A stretch of DNA of 64,000 bases from JBBQFI01 sp038237805 (GCA_038237805.1 JBBRYI010000007.1:142591-206590), one strand, 5' to 3'; counted from the stretch's first letter, positions 35,108 to 45,028 are shown. Made by a program: numbers and translations. Notes: a model not told the origin generated them from the sequence alone.

Positions 35108-36232
35108 ATGAAACGCGTCCCTTTCCGCGGTCTCAGTGCAATTCTCTTCAAGGAATTCATCGTCGTCTGGCGCGATCCGATGACGTTGTTCTTCATGTTT
35201 TTTCCTCCACTGGTGGAGATGATCGCATTTGGTTATGCACTCGATACCGACGTGAAGCACATGGCGATGATCGTTTTGAATGAGGACCGCACCGTCGAAA
35301 GCCGGCAGTTAGTCGATCGCTTCGTTAACACGGAAACATTTCGGATTGTAGGCGAAGTCCAGAACGTCGACGCGATGGCGAGTGAGATTCGAAAGGGAAA
35401 TGCGTACGTCGGTTTACAGATTCCACCGCACTTCACCCGCGATCTTCGCGCCGGCTTCCCCGCGCACGCGCAATTGCTGGTCGATGGTTCGAATTCAACA
35501 ACGGCATTGCAAGCGCTGAACACGGCGCTTGCTCTCGCTCTGACGCAATCGCTCGAGGCCATGATGCGCGAAACCGGTCGGCGCGCTCCGCCCATCGAGA
35601 TCCGTCCGCAAATGCTCTACAACCCGACCATGCGCAGCCCGAACTTTTACATTCCGGGTGTGATCGGGATTGTTCTGCAAATCGGAACTACGTTCGCCAC
35701 CGCAATGGCGGTGGTGCGCGAACGCGAAAAAGGAACGTTGGAACAATTGTTAGTCAGCCCGCTCAGTCGCTGGGGCCTCATGCTCGGGAAGCTCATTCCC
35801 TACCTGTGTATCGGTATGACAATGGCGCTCCTTCTTTTCATCATCATGCGCTTTCTCTTTCACGTGCCGATCGCCGGTAACGTGTTCGCCATGTTCTTCT
35901 CTTCTTTCGTTTACGTCTTTGCGTTGCTCAGTCTCGGTCTGCTCGTCGCCACGAAAGCGGAGAACCAAATGCAAGCGCTGCAAATGTCGATGGTCTTCAT
36001 GCTGCCAAGCGTTTTCTTTTCCGGTTTCATTTTTCCGCGCGAAACAATGCCGTGGATTTTCTCGTTCATCGGCTCGCTCATGCCCGCGACTTATTTCATC
36101 ACTCTCATGCGCGCGATCATCCTGCGCGGCGCAAGCTTTCTCGAATATTGGCCGCATCTCGCCATCCTCATCGTCATGTCGATCACGCTTTTCGTTCTCT
36201 GCGCGCTCCGATTCCGCAAGAAAATCGGCTGA
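35108..36232 (+). CDS. ABC-2 type permease of the exporter
   Basis: 374 residues. One helix near the N-terminus, a periplasmic domain (residues about 45-170), then five helices from GVIGIVLQIGTTFATAMAV onward. VREREKGTLEQLLVSPLSRW is the hallmark of YhhJ/YbhS-type ABC-2 proteins. It begins on the base after the ATPase stop. With the HlyD protein it forms a tripartite efflux or export system. The M28 peptidase gene starts directly after the stop. Confidence 0.92.
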   Translation: MKRVPFRGLSAILFKEFIVVWRDPMTLFFMFFPPLVEMIAFGYALDTDVKHMAMIVLNEDRTVESRQLVDRFVNTETFRIVGEVQNVDAMASEIRKGNAYVGLQIPPHFTRDLRAGFPAHAQLLVDGSNSTTALQALNTALALALTQSLEAMMRETGRRAPPIEIRPQMLYNPTMRSPNFYIPGVIGIVLQIGTTFATAMAVVREREKGTLEQLLVSPLSRWGLMLGKLIPYLCIGMTMALLLFIIMRFLFHVPIAGNVFAMFFSSFVYVFALLSLGLLVATKAENQMQALQMSMVFMLPSVFFSGFIFPRETMPWIFSFIGSLMPATYFITLMRAIILRGASFLEYWPHLAILIVMSITLFVLCALRFRKKIG

Positions 36233-37252
36233 TTGCAAACAACTGTTTCGATTTGGCGACGTGTATGGCTCACCATTGGTCGGGTTGCGATTGGCATCAT
36301 CGCGATCGTTTTTCTAATCTGGTGGATCGGAATTAGGATGCCGGGAAAAAACGCATCGAGTGCGGCGCTGGTCTCCGATTCGGATCGCATCCTGCGCGAT
36401 GAATTAAAGGCGAACGTCCAGGAACTGTCTGGAAATATCGGTGAGCGAAATCTGTCGCGTTATCGGCAGCTCAATGAGGCGGCCGAATTTATCGAGAAAT
36501 CATTTCGACAGGCTGGACTGCAGCCGCGCCGCGACAGTTATGAAGTTAATGGCTTGGCCTCTCACAACATCGAAGTTGAAATTCGTGGCACTTCTCCCGA
36601 GATCGTTCTTGTGGGTGCCCACTACGATTCCGTTTTCGGCGCACCGGGAGCGAACGATAATGGCAGCGGCGTCGCCGCGTTGCTGGCGCTGGCTCGCCGC
36701 TCCGCCGGGAAACAAACTCATCAGACTCTGCGCTTCGTTGCGTTTGTGAATGAAGAGCCGCCGTATTTTCAAACGCCACAGATGGGGAGCTTCGTTTACG
36801 CTGCACGGTGCAAACTTCGCGGCGATCGCATCGCGGCCATGATCAGCTTGGAGACGATCGGCTATTTTTCAGATGCGCCGCGATCGCAAACTTATCCAGT
36901 GGCCGCTCTCGGCGCGTTTTATCCGAGAATCGGAAACTTCATTGGCATCGTTGGCGATGTCCGTTCGCGCTGGCTCGTTAGGCGCGCGATCGCAGAATTC
37001 CGCAAGGACGGAAAAATTCCAACCCAAGGTGCTGCCCTCCCTTCATTCATCGCCGGCATCGGTTGGTCCGACCAATGGTCATTCTGGCAACATGGTTATC
37101 CAGGAATTATGATCACCGATACCGCGCCTTTCCGCTATCCCCACTACCACGAGGCCACGGACACGCCCGACAAACTTGATTATGATCGCTACGCTCTCGT
37201 CGTCAGCAGCGCTGGAAAATTGATCGAATCGCTGGCCGCAAAAGTGCGATGA
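36233..37252 (+). CDS. M28-family aminopeptidase, membrane anchored
   Basis: 339 residues, TTG start at 36233 just after the permease stop. An N-terminal helix (VAIGIIAIVFLIWWIGI) anchors the protein, with the catalytic domain probably outside. Zinc-peptidase marks are GAHYDSVFG, GANDNGSGVA, the FVNEEPP acidic pair, and the late His region HYHEATDTPDKLDYD. Family members remove amino acids from peptides. Cotranscription with the exporter is likely from the zero spacing; a shared function is not shown. Confidence 0.88.
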   Translation: MQTTVSIWRRVWLTIGRVAIGIIAIVFLIWWIGIRMPGKNASSAALVSDSDRILRDELKANVQELSGNIGERNLSRYRQLNEAAEFIEKSFRQAGLQPRRDSYEVNGLASHNIEVEIRGTSPEIVLVGAHYDSVFGAPGANDNGSGVAALLALARRSAGKQTHQTLRFVAFVNEEPPYFQTPQMGSFVYAARCKLRGDRIAAMISLETIGYFSDAPRSQTYPVAALGAFYPRIGNFIGIVGDVRSRWLVRRAIAEFRKDGKIPTQGAALPSFIAGIGWSDQWSFWQHGYPGIMITDTAPFRYPHYHEATDTPDKLDYDRYALVVSSAGKLIESLAAKVR

Positions 37253-37262
37253 AGCGCTGATT

Positions 37263-38096
37263 TCAATTAATGGTTCTCGGCAACAACCAATCGAGAGCTT
37301 TGTAAAAGTCCGCGAGTCCGGCGCCTTCGATCGGATTATTGTGATGGGCGCCGCGTAGCGAAATAACACGCTTTTCCCCAGCGTAGGCATCGACCACGAG
37401 CCGTTGAAAACGCGACGCCACCACTTCGTCTTGTTCAGCCAGCAGAAAAATTCCCGGCGCATGAACCCGTTTGCTATTTGCAATGCTGTCCATGTCTCGA
37501 GGTATTTTTAGAGCAACAGGGCCGGCCAGCAGCCACAAATTCCACCAACCAAATTGACGCAAGATCATTTGCCGGAGCGCTGGAGGATTGTGAAGAATCA
37601 ATCCTGCGACCGAACGATTCGCGGCAACGTGGAGCGCAGGAGCGGTGCCGATGCTTGCGCCGAATAGCACAATGGGACGTTCGCCTGCGACGCTGCGCAA
37701 CTCATCGAATGCTGTCAGCGCGGCCGGGCCGATCCGGTCGAGATGCGCCGGGCCGGTGCTGCCACCGAATCCCGGATAATTCATCCCCCAAATTTCAACC
37801 GCACGTCCATTCCACGCTTCGACTTCATCCGCTACCCAGCGATCGGCGCGATCCGCGTTTCCATAGAAGCGCAGAACATAAACATCAGCGCGCCCATTTC
37901 GCCGTGCGCGCTGCGACCTTGCCGTCCACAACTCCAACTCGCCCTTTTGAAAAGGTAAACCTTTGCGAACGGCTCCGTGCGTCTCAAGCGGCGCAGTCGT
38001 CGGAAACAGGATGAGGCGATCGGCCAAACGGCCCGGAAAGATCACAGCCAAATACAACGCAACAAGCAGCAGCAGCAGGATGCGGTTCTTCCGCAT
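37263..38096 (-). CDS. alpha/beta hydrolase
   Basis: 277 residues. An N-terminal membrane helix (ILLLLLVALYLAVIFPG) is followed by a hydrolase fold with the oxyanion region (WGMNYPGFGGSTG), nucleophile Ser in FGASIGTAPA, an Asp in LLAEQDEVV and the catalytic His in LRGAHHNNP. It resembles BEM46-like or YfhR-type serine hydrolases. Substrate unknown. It converges with the M28 gene. Confidence 0.85.
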   Translation of the reverse strand: MRKNRILLLLLVALYLAVIFPGRLADRLILFPTTAPLETHGAVRKGLPFQKGELELWTARSQRARRNGRADVYVLRFYGNADRADRWVADEVEAWNGRAVEIWGMNYPGFGGSTGPAHLDRIGPAALTAFDELRSVAGERPIVLFGASIGTAPALHVAANRSVAGLILHNPPALRQMILRQFGWWNLWLLAGPVALKIPRDMDSIANSKRVHAPGIFLLAEQDEVVASRFQRLVVDAYAGEKRVISLRGAHHNNPIEGAGLADFYKALDWLLPRTIN

Positions 38097-38133
38097 TGTC
38101 CTGTTCGCAATCGTGGTCGGGCGCGAACGGCTG

Positions 38134-38322
38134 CTAGTCGTTCTCGTCTTTCAACATCGACCTGATCTCCTGGCGCAACTCCGCTGATTCTCTATGTCCA
38201 TGCGCCGAGACCGCGTGCTGCACCGCTGCATCGAGCACTTCCTCTTCCGTGCCGGAAATTTTGAGCGAGCAATTCTTCTCGCTCGGATAATTTCGGCAAT
38301 CGATGGATTTTCTTGCCGCCAT
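38134..38322 (-). CDS. small DUF1059-like protein
   Basis: 62 residues with two cysteines (KSIDCRNYPSEKNCSLKISG) and a helical second half (EEEVLDAAVQHAVSAHGH), matching the pattern of DUF1059 proteins. Function unknown. It lies 6 bp downstream of the peroxiredoxin stop on the same strand, so cotranscription is likely. Confidence 0.7.
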   Translation of the reverse strand: MAARKSIDCRNYPSEKNCSLKISGTEEEVLDAAVQHAVSAHGHRESAELRQEIRSMLKDEND

Positions 38323-38328
38323 TTTCGG

Positions 38329-38868
38329 TTAGCTGCCTTTCTGCAATTCCGCCAAGGCCTTCATCACATCTTCGCTGTGCGTGGTCGGATCAACTTTCAC
38401 GAACACCTTCGCCACTTCGCCTTTTGGATTAATGATGAACGTATTTCGCGCCGCCATCTTCTGCCCTTTGTAATCCATGACGGAGCCGTACTCGCTTGAA
38501 ACCTTCGCGCCCGAATCAGCCAGCAGTTTAAAATTCAATCCTTCCTTCGCGCAAAAATCCTTGTGCGATTGCGCGGTATCCACGCTCACGCCGAGGATGA
38601 CCGCATTGAGCGGCTCGTATTTCGTCCGGTCGCGCTCGAAGTTCTTCGCCTCCATCGTGCAACCGCCAGTGAAATCTTTCGGATAAAAGTAAAGCACTAC
38701 CCATTTCCCTCGATAATCCTTCAAGCTGACCTGGCTGCCGTCGCCAGTCGTTAGGCTAAAATTCGGCGCCGGCTTTCCTGTCGCCGGTTGCGTTTGAGTT
38801 TCATTCGCCGCCATCGCCATGAAGGCACTGGCGCCCAAGAAAATCACTGTCACAAGTTTTTTTTCCAT
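38329..38868 (-). CDS. exported peroxiredoxin, Bcp/PrxQ-like
   Basis: 179 residues from the ATG at 38868, which has a purine-rich ribosome site (GGGAGAGAC) and gives a signal peptide (MEKKLVTVIFLGASAFMAMA). The thioredoxin-fold body has the peroxidatic Cys in PKDFTGGCTMEAKNF. The second Cys five residues on, usual in PrxQ, is absent; a Cys at HKDFCAKEG may resolve instead. It is probably periplasmic and removes peroxides. A small DUF1059-like gene follows. Confidence 0.88.
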   Translation of the reverse strand: MEKKLVTVIFLGASAFMAMAANETQTQPATGKPAPNFSLTTGDGSQVSLKDYRGKWVVLYFYPKDFTGGCTMEAKNFERDRTKYEPLNAVILGVSVDTAQSHKDFCAKEGLNFKLLADSGAKVSSEYGSVMDYKGQKMAARNTFIINPKGEVAKVFVKVDPTTHSEDVMKALAELQKGS

Positions 38869-38921
38869 TTTGTCTCTCCCAGGTTTGACCTCGAAACTGT
38901 CGTCGAACGCTCCAAGACTAG

Positions 38922-39449
38922 ATGATGAAACAAATTTGGACAATTGGTCATTCCACGCGTCCGATCGACGATTTTATCGCTGCCCTGCGAGCCAATGAAA
39001 TCAAACTGGTGGCCGATGTTCGGTTGCTACCTGGATCGAAGCGTTATCCCCAGTTCAACAAGGCGGCGCTGAATGACTCGTTAGGCAAAGCGGGGATTCG
39101 CTACGAACACTTTCCAAAGTTGGGCGGACGGCGGAAACCAAAACCAGATTCACGCAACAGAGCCTGGCGTAATGAAGCATTCCGCGGCTACGCCGATCAT
39201 ATGGAAACGTCGGAGTTTCAGAATGGAATCGAGCGGCTTCTGAGTCTCGCGGGTGAAGATTGTCGGGTGGCTCTTATGTGCGCCGAAGCGGTCTGGTGGC
39301 ACTGCCATCGCGCGCTCGTGTCGGATTATCTGAAGGCGCGCGGGGTGAACGTAATCCACATTGTCGATGGCAAAAAGACGCAAACGCATCCCTTTACATC
39401 CGCAGCGCGAATCGTGAACGAGGAGTTAAGTTACGCTTCGCTTCTTTGA
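38922..39449 (+). CDS. DUF488 family protein
   Basis: 175 residues with the family pattern: WTIGHSTRPIDDFIAALRA at the N-terminus, VADVRLLPGSKRYPQFNK, and the Cys-containing VALMCAEAVWWHCHRALVSD. DUF488 proteins have been linked loosely to nucleotide or DNA processing, but no reaction is established. It diverges from the peroxiredoxin gene with 53 bp between the starts. Confidence 0.87.
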   Translation: MMKQIWTIGHSTRPIDDFIAALRANEIKLVADVRLLPGSKRYPQFNKAALNDSLGKAGIRYEHFPKLGGRRKPKPDSRNRAWRNEAFRGYADHMETSEFQNGIERLLSLAGEDCRVALMCAEAVWWHCHRALVSDYLKARGVNVIHIVDGKKTQTHPFTSAARIVNEELSYASLL

Positions 39450-39452
39450 TCG

Positions 39453-39480
39453 ATAGCGACGGTCAGAGACCGCCGCTACA
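39453..39480. repeat. GTAGC-family palindromic repeat, intergenic
   Basis: The palindrome GATAGCGACGGTCAGAGACC continues to CGCCGCTACA and fills almost the whole 34-bp gap between the convergent DUF488 and acyl-CoA dehydrogenase genes. Copies with the same TGTAGC...GCTACA ends occur near 46.7, 57.6, 59.1, 60.8 and 63.9 kb. Confidence 0.75.
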
Positions 39481-39483
39481 GAA

Positions 39484-41412
39484 TTAGACAATGCCGCCCT
39501 GGAGCCACTCGTGTTTCCCGGCGAGAAGCTCCTGCGTCAGATCGTAACCGCTGCGATCTGCATTCTTACTTGTGCCGGCAAAATGATGATCGATGCGCAA
39601 ACGCGCGGAACGATAAAAATAATTCGCGAGCGAAAGTATTTCGTCGGCTGGTTCGCCGTGATTGATTTTCGATTGAGCGAACGAGCAGGTAACGCTAATT
39701 GCGAAAAGTTCAGTCGCGATTCCACAGAAACGCGAGAGCAGTAGCTGCTCGCGATCGAGCTTGGGACCGAAGCGCGCCATGGCGTGAAACAAGCCACGCG
39801 CGAGACGATGGCTCGTGCGCGCCGCGTAGTTCACGTGCGCACCAAGGTCGTCGTGCAAATCCTTTATCTCTCCGGCGCCGCCGCCGAACAATTGTTTTGG
39901 ATACCAGGTCGCGTAAAATTTTCCGGAACTGAAGACAGCTTTCATACGCTCCGACATCGGCAACTGCGTATTGAAAATGGCGCCACCGACTTTCAGATGC
40001 GGGTCGAGCGCTTCACGCGCGATAAACAGGCGCATGATTTCACTCGAGCCTTCGAAAATCATATTGATGCGGCAATCGCGCAGGAAACGTTCGACTGCGA
40101 TCGGCTCTTCGCCGCGACCAGCGAGCGATTCCGCCGTTTCGTAACCGCGCCCGCCGCGCACCTGCATCGCTTCATCAGCGATGCGCCACGTCGTTTCCGT
40201 CGCCCACATTTTGCACATCGCAGTTTCGATGCGCAGATCACCCGCTTTGCGGTCCACCAATGCGGACGTGAGAAACGTCATCGCTTCCATCGCGAAAACG
40301 TTGCCGGCCATTTCCGCGATCTTTCCGGCAATGGCGTAGTGCTGACCGATTGGCACGCCCCATTGCACGCGTTCCTTCGCCCATTTGCGGCAGATCTCGA
40401 GCAAACGTTTCGACAAACCAACACACGCTGCCGGAATCGTCAGGCGACCCGTATTTAAAGTCGTTAGGGCAACTTTCAATCCTGCGCCTTCTTTCGAGAT
40501 CATGTTTTCGCGCAGCACGCGCACATCAGTGAATTTCACGATGCCGTTGTAGAGCGCGCGCAAACCCATGAAATGGCAGCGATAGGTGATCTCGAGTCCG
40601 GGCGAATCGACATCGACAATGAAAGCCGTGATTTGTTTGCGCTCGCGGCCGTTGACGATTTTCGGCGGCGTTTTCGCCATAACCACGAGCACACCGGCTT
40701 TCACGCCATTCGTGCACCAAAGTTTTTCGCCATTGAGGATGAAGGCGGAGCCATCTTCCGTCGGATCGGCTGCCAGGCTCATGTTTGCCGGATCGGAACC
40801 GGCATTCCATTCCGTTAGCGCGAAGGCCGAGATTTCATGGCGCGCGACACGCGGCAGATATTTCTTCTTTTGTTCTTCCGTGCCGAAGAGCAGAAGCGGT
40901 TGCGGCACGCCGATCGATTGATGCGCGGAGACAAGCGCGGTGAGATTAGCGTCCCAACTTCCGAGCAGCATCGCAGCGCGACCGTAATTGACCTGCGATA
41001 AACCAAGCCCGTCGTATTCCTTTGGAATTTTGACGCCAAATGCGCCCATGGCGAAGAGATCGTCGATGTTCTTCTGAGGAATTTCGCCAGTGCGGTCGAT
41101 CTCATCGGCATCAACGTGGTCGTGCAGATATTTTTTCAGACTGGAGAGAAATTGTGCTCCCGCGGCGCGATCTTCCGCGCTTTGCTCTGCGAATGGGTGA
41201 ATGCGTTCGAAGTCGTAGCGTCCGACAAAAAGATTGCTCGCGAAACTGCCGCGATCGTCGAGTGGATCGCGCGATGCTTCAGCCAGCTCGAGAGCGGCGC
41301 GCTTACCCTCCGACATTTTCGATGTGTCGATTACGGATGCAGCCGTCTTCTCCGGTTTCGCGCTTGTTTCCTGCGCAACCTGACGTTCTGGCGCTTCGAG
41401 TGGTGATTTCAT
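39484..41412 (-). CDS. acyl-CoA dehydrogenase, very-long-chain type
   Basis: 642 residues, the length of the large VLCAD-like group with a C-terminal extension. FAD enzyme that makes the trans-2-enoyl-CoA in the first step of beta-oxidation. Visible marks are the FAD/substrate region FALTEWNAGSDPANMSLAA and WCTNGVKAGVLVV, the RVQWGVPIGQHYAIAGKIAEM segment, GGRGYETAES, and the catalytic-base region INMIFEGSSEIMRLFIARE. It lies 6 bp after the FadJ-like gene and is its likely operon partner. No thiolase is in the window. Confidence 0.9.
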   Translation of the reverse strand: MKSPLEAPERQVAQETSAKPEKTAASVIDTSKMSEGKRAALELAEASRDPLDDRGSFASNLFVGRYDFERIHPFAEQSAEDRAAGAQFLSSLKKYLHDHVDADEIDRTGEIPQKNIDDLFAMGAFGVKIPKEYDGLGLSQVNYGRAAMLLGSWDANLTALVSAHQSIGVPQPLLLFGTEEQKKKYLPRVARHEISAFALTEWNAGSDPANMSLAADPTEDGSAFILNGEKLWCTNGVKAGVLVVMAKTPPKIVNGRERKQITAFIVDVDSPGLEITYRCHFMGLRALYNGIVKFTDVRVLRENMISKEGAGLKVALTTLNTGRLTIPAACVGLSKRLLEICRKWAKERVQWGVPIGQHYAIAGKIAEMAGNVFAMEAMTFLTSALVDRKAGDLRIETAMCKMWATETTWRIADEAMQVRGGRGYETAESLAGRGEEPIAVERFLRDCRINMIFEGSSEIMRLFIAREALDPHLKVGGAIFNTQLPMSERMKAVFSSGKFYATWYPKQLFGGGAGEIKDLHDDLGAHVNYAARTSHRLARGLFHAMARFGPKLDREQLLLSRFCGIATELFAISVTCSFAQSKINHGEPADEILSLANYFYRSARLRIDHHFAGTSKNADRSGYDLTQELLAGKHEWLQGGIV

Positions 41413-41418
41413 ATTCGG

Positions 41419-43464
41419 CTAGCGCTCCTCGTAAAACTTTGTTCGCTTCTCGCCGTGCTCGCGCAGCAAATCGCACGGCTTGAACTTGCCGCCATGGCGA
41501 TCTCCCGCGCGAACCATTTCCGCAATGCCAAAATGATCGGCGAAACGCAACGGTCCGCCGCGAAAAGGAGCGAATCCCGTTCCCAGAATCATTCCGTAAT
41601 CCGCATCTTCCGGAGTGGCGACAACTTTTTCTTCAAGGCAGCGGGCCGCTTCATTCACCATGAGAAAAACCAGGCGTAGCGCGAAATCGTTAGCGTTGTC
41701 ATTCCGGCCGCTGGAGGGTTGGCGCCACTGCTGTAGTGATTCGTTAGGCAACTGCTGCTTGCCCTCGTATCTGTAGAATCCGCTCCCGGATTTGCGGCCG
41801 AGCAGCTTTTCCTCCTGCATCTTCCGCAAAATTTTCGGTGCGCGATCCCTTTCGCCGAAAGATTTTTCCAGTGTGTCTGCAATATCCAAAGTGATATCGG
41901 CACCAATCTCATCGATTAGTCGCAGCGGGCCCATTGGCATCCCCCATTGGACAAGAGCTTCGTCGATTTCGTTCGCGTCCACACCGCTCTCGTAAAGCTC
42001 CGCCGCTTCGAGCAAGTAGGGGAAAAGCACTCGATTAACGAGAAAGCCGGGACTGTCTTGCACGAGCACGGGAACCTTTCCGATCTGTCGCGTGAAAGCG
42101 AGTGCGCGCTCGGTTGTTTCGGGCGCGGTTTGTTTGCCGACGACCACTTCCACCAACTTCATACGGCTGACCGGATTGAAAAAGTGGAGACCGATAACGC
42201 GCTCCGATGATTTGGTACTGGCGGCCAATTCACCAATCGGCAGAGCGGATGTGTTTGTCGCGAGAATCGCCGCTGTGCCCGCTTTATTAGAGAGATCAGC
42301 GAAGATTTGCTTTTTGATTTCAAGTTTTTCCGATGCCGCTTCGATCACAATTTGTATGTTGCGCATTTCCACGGGGGCCGTTGAAGCGACGATGCACGCG
42401 CGGCCTTTTTTCGCTTTTTCGTCGCTCATCAGACCACGTTTAACAGCGTCGGCATATGTCTTATCGATGTTAGCGATCCCGCGATCGATCGCTTCCGAAT
42501 TAACGTCGCGCAAAATCACTGAGACGCCGCGCGAACTGAGCCACTGCGCGATACCGGAACCCATCACGCCGGCGCCGATGACAGCGGCATGCGTGATTTT
42601 TTCGGTGGATGTTTTGGAGCTTCCTTTGCGAAATTTGTCGGCCAGGAAAAAATTGCGGATGAGATTGCGCGTTGATTCCATTTCGCCCAGATCGACAATG
42701 GCATCCACCTCCATCGCTAGCGATTGATCAATTGAACTCGTTAGGGCGTTGCGAATGATTTCGAATGCGCGCAGCCCGGCGGGATTGCGATCGCGTGGCG
42801 TGGAGAGTTCGGCAGACGCCGGTTGAGTCGGCGTTCGCTTTCCTTGTGTTAGCTTCGCGCGCGCCGTATCCAAAAGTTTTTCGCGAGAGACAACTTCGTC
42901 GACCAGTCCCAGGCGCGCCGCGTCATCCGCTGAATAAAGTTTTCCCTTTAGGATGACTTCCGCTGCTTTTTCCGCGCCGATTAGACGTGGCAAACGCGTG
43001 GCGCCGCCCCAGGCGGGAACCAAACCAAGCGTTGTTTCGGGCAAACCGATCTTCGTTGCGGGATCGTTTGAGGCGACGCGATAATCGCAAGCCAGCGTGA
43101 TCTCGTAGCCGCCGCCAGCACAAGCGCCGTGAATCGCCGCGCAGGTGGGAATCTTCAACGCCACAACGCGATTGAAAACGCGCTGGCCTTCGGCGATGAA
43201 GGCGCGCATTTCGCCGCTCGCGGCCTGGTGCATTAGCGTCTTTAAATCGGCGCCCGCAATAAAAATCGACTTCTTCGCGGACGTGATGATCAGACCTTTG
43301 AGCGTCGGCTCATTTTCGATAAAAGCCACGTGTTCGCTCAGCTCATTCAGCGTCGGAGCGTCAAAAATATTAGCACCGGATTCGGGCCGATCGAACGTGA
43401 GGATGCAGATGTGGTCGTCGCCAATTTCGCGCTGAATCATCGAGCCGGTGACGGTGGCAGACAT
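41419..43464 (-). CDS. FadJ/FadB-like enoyl-CoA hydratase / 3-hydroxyacyl-CoA dehydrogenase
   Basis: 681 residues from the ATG at 43464 (MSATVTGSMIQREIGDDH). The N-terminal crotonase domain has the oxyanion loop AAIHGACAGGGYEITLACD. The dehydrogenase half starts at AAVIGAGVMGSGIAQWLSS (Rossmann) and has the catalytic-His motif VIGLHFFNPVSRMKLVEVV. It carries out steps two and three of fatty-acid beta-oxidation. The acyl-CoA dehydrogenase gene follows at once on the same strand. Confidence 0.93.
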   Translation of the reverse strand: MSATVTGSMIQREIGDDHICILTFDRPESGANIFDAPTLNELSEHVAFIENEPTLKGLIITSAKKSIFIAGADLKTLMHQAASGEMRAFIAEGQRVFNRVVALKIPTCAAIHGACAGGGYEITLACDYRVASNDPATKIGLPETTLGLVPAWGGATRLPRLIGAEKAAEVILKGKLYSADDAARLGLVDEVVSREKLLDTARAKLTQGKRTPTQPASAELSTPRDRNPAGLRAFEIIRNALTSSIDQSLAMEVDAIVDLGEMESTRNLIRNFFLADKFRKGSSKTSTEKITHAAVIGAGVMGSGIAQWLSSRGVSVILRDVNSEAIDRGIANIDKTYADAVKRGLMSDEKAKKGRACIVASTAPVEMRNIQIVIEAASEKLEIKKQIFADLSNKAGTAAILATNTSALPIGELAASTKSSERVIGLHFFNPVSRMKLVEVVVGKQTAPETTERALAFTRQIGKVPVLVQDSPGFLVNRVLFPYLLEAAELYESGVDANEIDEALVQWGMPMGPLRLIDEIGADITLDIADTLEKSFGERDRAPKILRKMQEEKLLGRKSGSGFYRYEGKQQLPNESLQQWRQPSSGRNDNANDFALRLVFLMVNEAARCLEEKVVATPEDADYGMILGTGFAPFRGGPLRFADHFGIAEMVRAGDRHGGKFKPCDLLREHGEKRTKFYEER

Positions 43465-43513
43465 AGCGTTCCATTTTGGACCGTTTCGCGAGAATTCCAA
43501 GCGCAGAGAAGAT

Positions 43514-43575
43514 GTAGAGGCGCTTGTGCCAAGCGCCTTTGTTTTGGTTCGGTGCTTGATACAAGCACCGCTGCA
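43514..43575. repeat. paired-hairpin repeat upstream of mgtE
   Basis: Two adjacent hairpins, AGGCGCTTGTGCCAAGCGCC and CGGTGCTTGATACAAGCACC, within a unit that starts TGTAG and ends CTGCA. It fills much of the 167-bp gap between the divergent FadJ and mgtE genes. The start resembles the TGTAGC family. No magnesium riboswitch motif could be recognised here. Confidence 0.65.
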
Positions 43576-43631
43576 AACTCGCGGCGATTGCGCTTGCCGA
43601 GCGCGAATGTTAAGACTCGCGAGACACGCAC

Positions 43632-45011
43632 ATGGTCGGCAAAATTCTTATCCCGGAAATCAAAAGTTTGATCGAGGCGCGTGATTTCAACGCGTTGCGC
43701 GAAATCTTTCGCGAATGGGCGCCGGCCGACCTCGCCGAAATCATTCCGGACCTGCCGGAAGACGACCAGGTCATCATTTTTCGTGTCTTGCCGGCCGCGC
43801 TCGCGGCGGACGTTTTCGAATATCTAGAGGTCGAAGCGCAGGAACAACTGCTGCGCGCGATGGCACACGAGCAGGTGGCAGGAATTCTCAACGAAATGTC
43901 CCCGGACGATCGCACCGCGCTCTTCGAAGAATTGCCGAGCGCCGCGGCGCGGCAGCTCATTAAATTATTGACGCCGGAAGAGCGCCGCGTCGCGCAAGTG
44001 CTCCTCGGTTATCCGGAGGGAAGCGTTGGCCGTTTGATGACGCCGGATTTCATCACCGTGCACGATGACTGGACGGTAAAAGATGTTCTCGATCACGTGC
44101 GCGAGCATGGGCGCGACAGTGAGACGCTGAATGTCATTTATGTCGTCGATGATCGCGGCAAGCTGATCGACGATCTTCGCATCCGAGAGTTTTTGATTAA
44201 GCCGCTGACGGCAAAAGTGAGCGAGATCAGGGATCAGGCATTCGTTGCGTTGAACGTCGCCGACTCGCAGGAGGAAGCGCTGAATTCGTTCCGAAAATAC
44301 GATCGCATCGCGCTGCCGGTGATCGACTCGAATGGCGTGCTTGTTGGAATCGTGACGAGCGACGACATGCTTGACGTCGCCGAAGAAGAAGCGACCGAGG
44401 ACATTCAGAAATTCGGCGGCATGGAAGCGATCGACGAACCGTACATGCGCACGCCGCTTTTTCGGATGGTGCGAAAGCGAGCTGGTTGGCTGGTGGTCTT
44501 GTTCCTTGGCGAAATGCTCACGGCTTCAGCGATGAGTTACTATGAAGGGGCGATTGCGAAGGCAGTCGTCCTGGCGCTTTTTCTTCCTCTCATTATTTCC
44601 AGTGGCGGCAACTCCGGTTCGCAAGCGTCGATGCTCATCATTCGGGCGATGGCGTTGGACGAAATAAAGTTGCGCGATTGGTGGCACGTCATGCGTAAGG
44701 AAATTATTTCGGGGCTAATGCTTGGCTGCGTCCTCGGTTTCATTGGGTTCATGCGAGTCGCCATTTGGTCGCGGTTCTCAAACATTTATGGACCTCATTG
44801 GCTGCTCGTCGCTTTCACTGTGGGTTTGGCGCTGATCGGCGTCGTGCTTTGGGGATCGCTTTCGGGTTCGATGCTTCCATTCGTCTTGCGCAGGGTGGGC
44901 GCAGATCCCGCAACTTCTTCAGCACCGTTTGTCGCCACACTGGTCGACGTCACGGGTCTGGTAATTTATTTTAGTATTGCGCTCGTGATCATGCACGGCG
45001 CAATGCTCTGA
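43632..45011 (+). CDS. mgtE: MgtE magnesium transporter
   Basis: 459 residues. The N-terminal superhelical domain (EWAPADLAEIIPDLPEDDQV), two CBS domains (residues about 135-260, including MTPDFITVHDDWTVKDVL) and a C-terminal membrane domain of five helices with PLIISSGGNSGSQASMLIIR are all present. MgtE is a Mg2+ channel closed when the CBS domains bind Mg2+. It is followed by the DUF47-pit pair, so magnesium and phosphate entry may be coordinated. Confidence 0.95.
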   Translation: MVGKILIPEIKSLIEARDFNALREIFREWAPADLAEIIPDLPEDDQVIIFRVLPAALAADVFEYLEVEAQEQLLRAMAHEQVAGILNEMSPDDRTALFEELPSAAARQLIKLLTPEERRVAQVLLGYPEGSVGRLMTPDFITVHDDWTVKDVLDHVREHGRDSETLNVIYVVDDRGKLIDDLRIREFLIKPLTAKVSEIRDQAFVALNVADSQEEALNSFRKYDRIALPVIDSNGVLVGIVTSDDMLDVAEEEATEDIQKFGGMEAIDEPYMRTPLFRMVRKRAGWLVVLFLGEMLTASAMSYYEGAIAKAVVLALFLPLIISSGGNSGSQASMLIIRAMALDEIKLRDWWHVMRKEIISGLMLGCVLGFIGFMRVAIWSRFSNIYGPHWLLVAFTVGLALIGVVLWGSLSGSMLPFVLRRVGADPATSSAPFVATLVDVTGLVIYFSIALVIMHGAML

Positions 45012-45028
45012 AAGAAAAAGGGGAATTT

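Noticed and set aside
43465..43631. Magnesium riboswitch upstream of mgtE
   Set aside because: The gap holds a paired-hairpin repeat, and no conserved riboswitch core can be recognised by eye.
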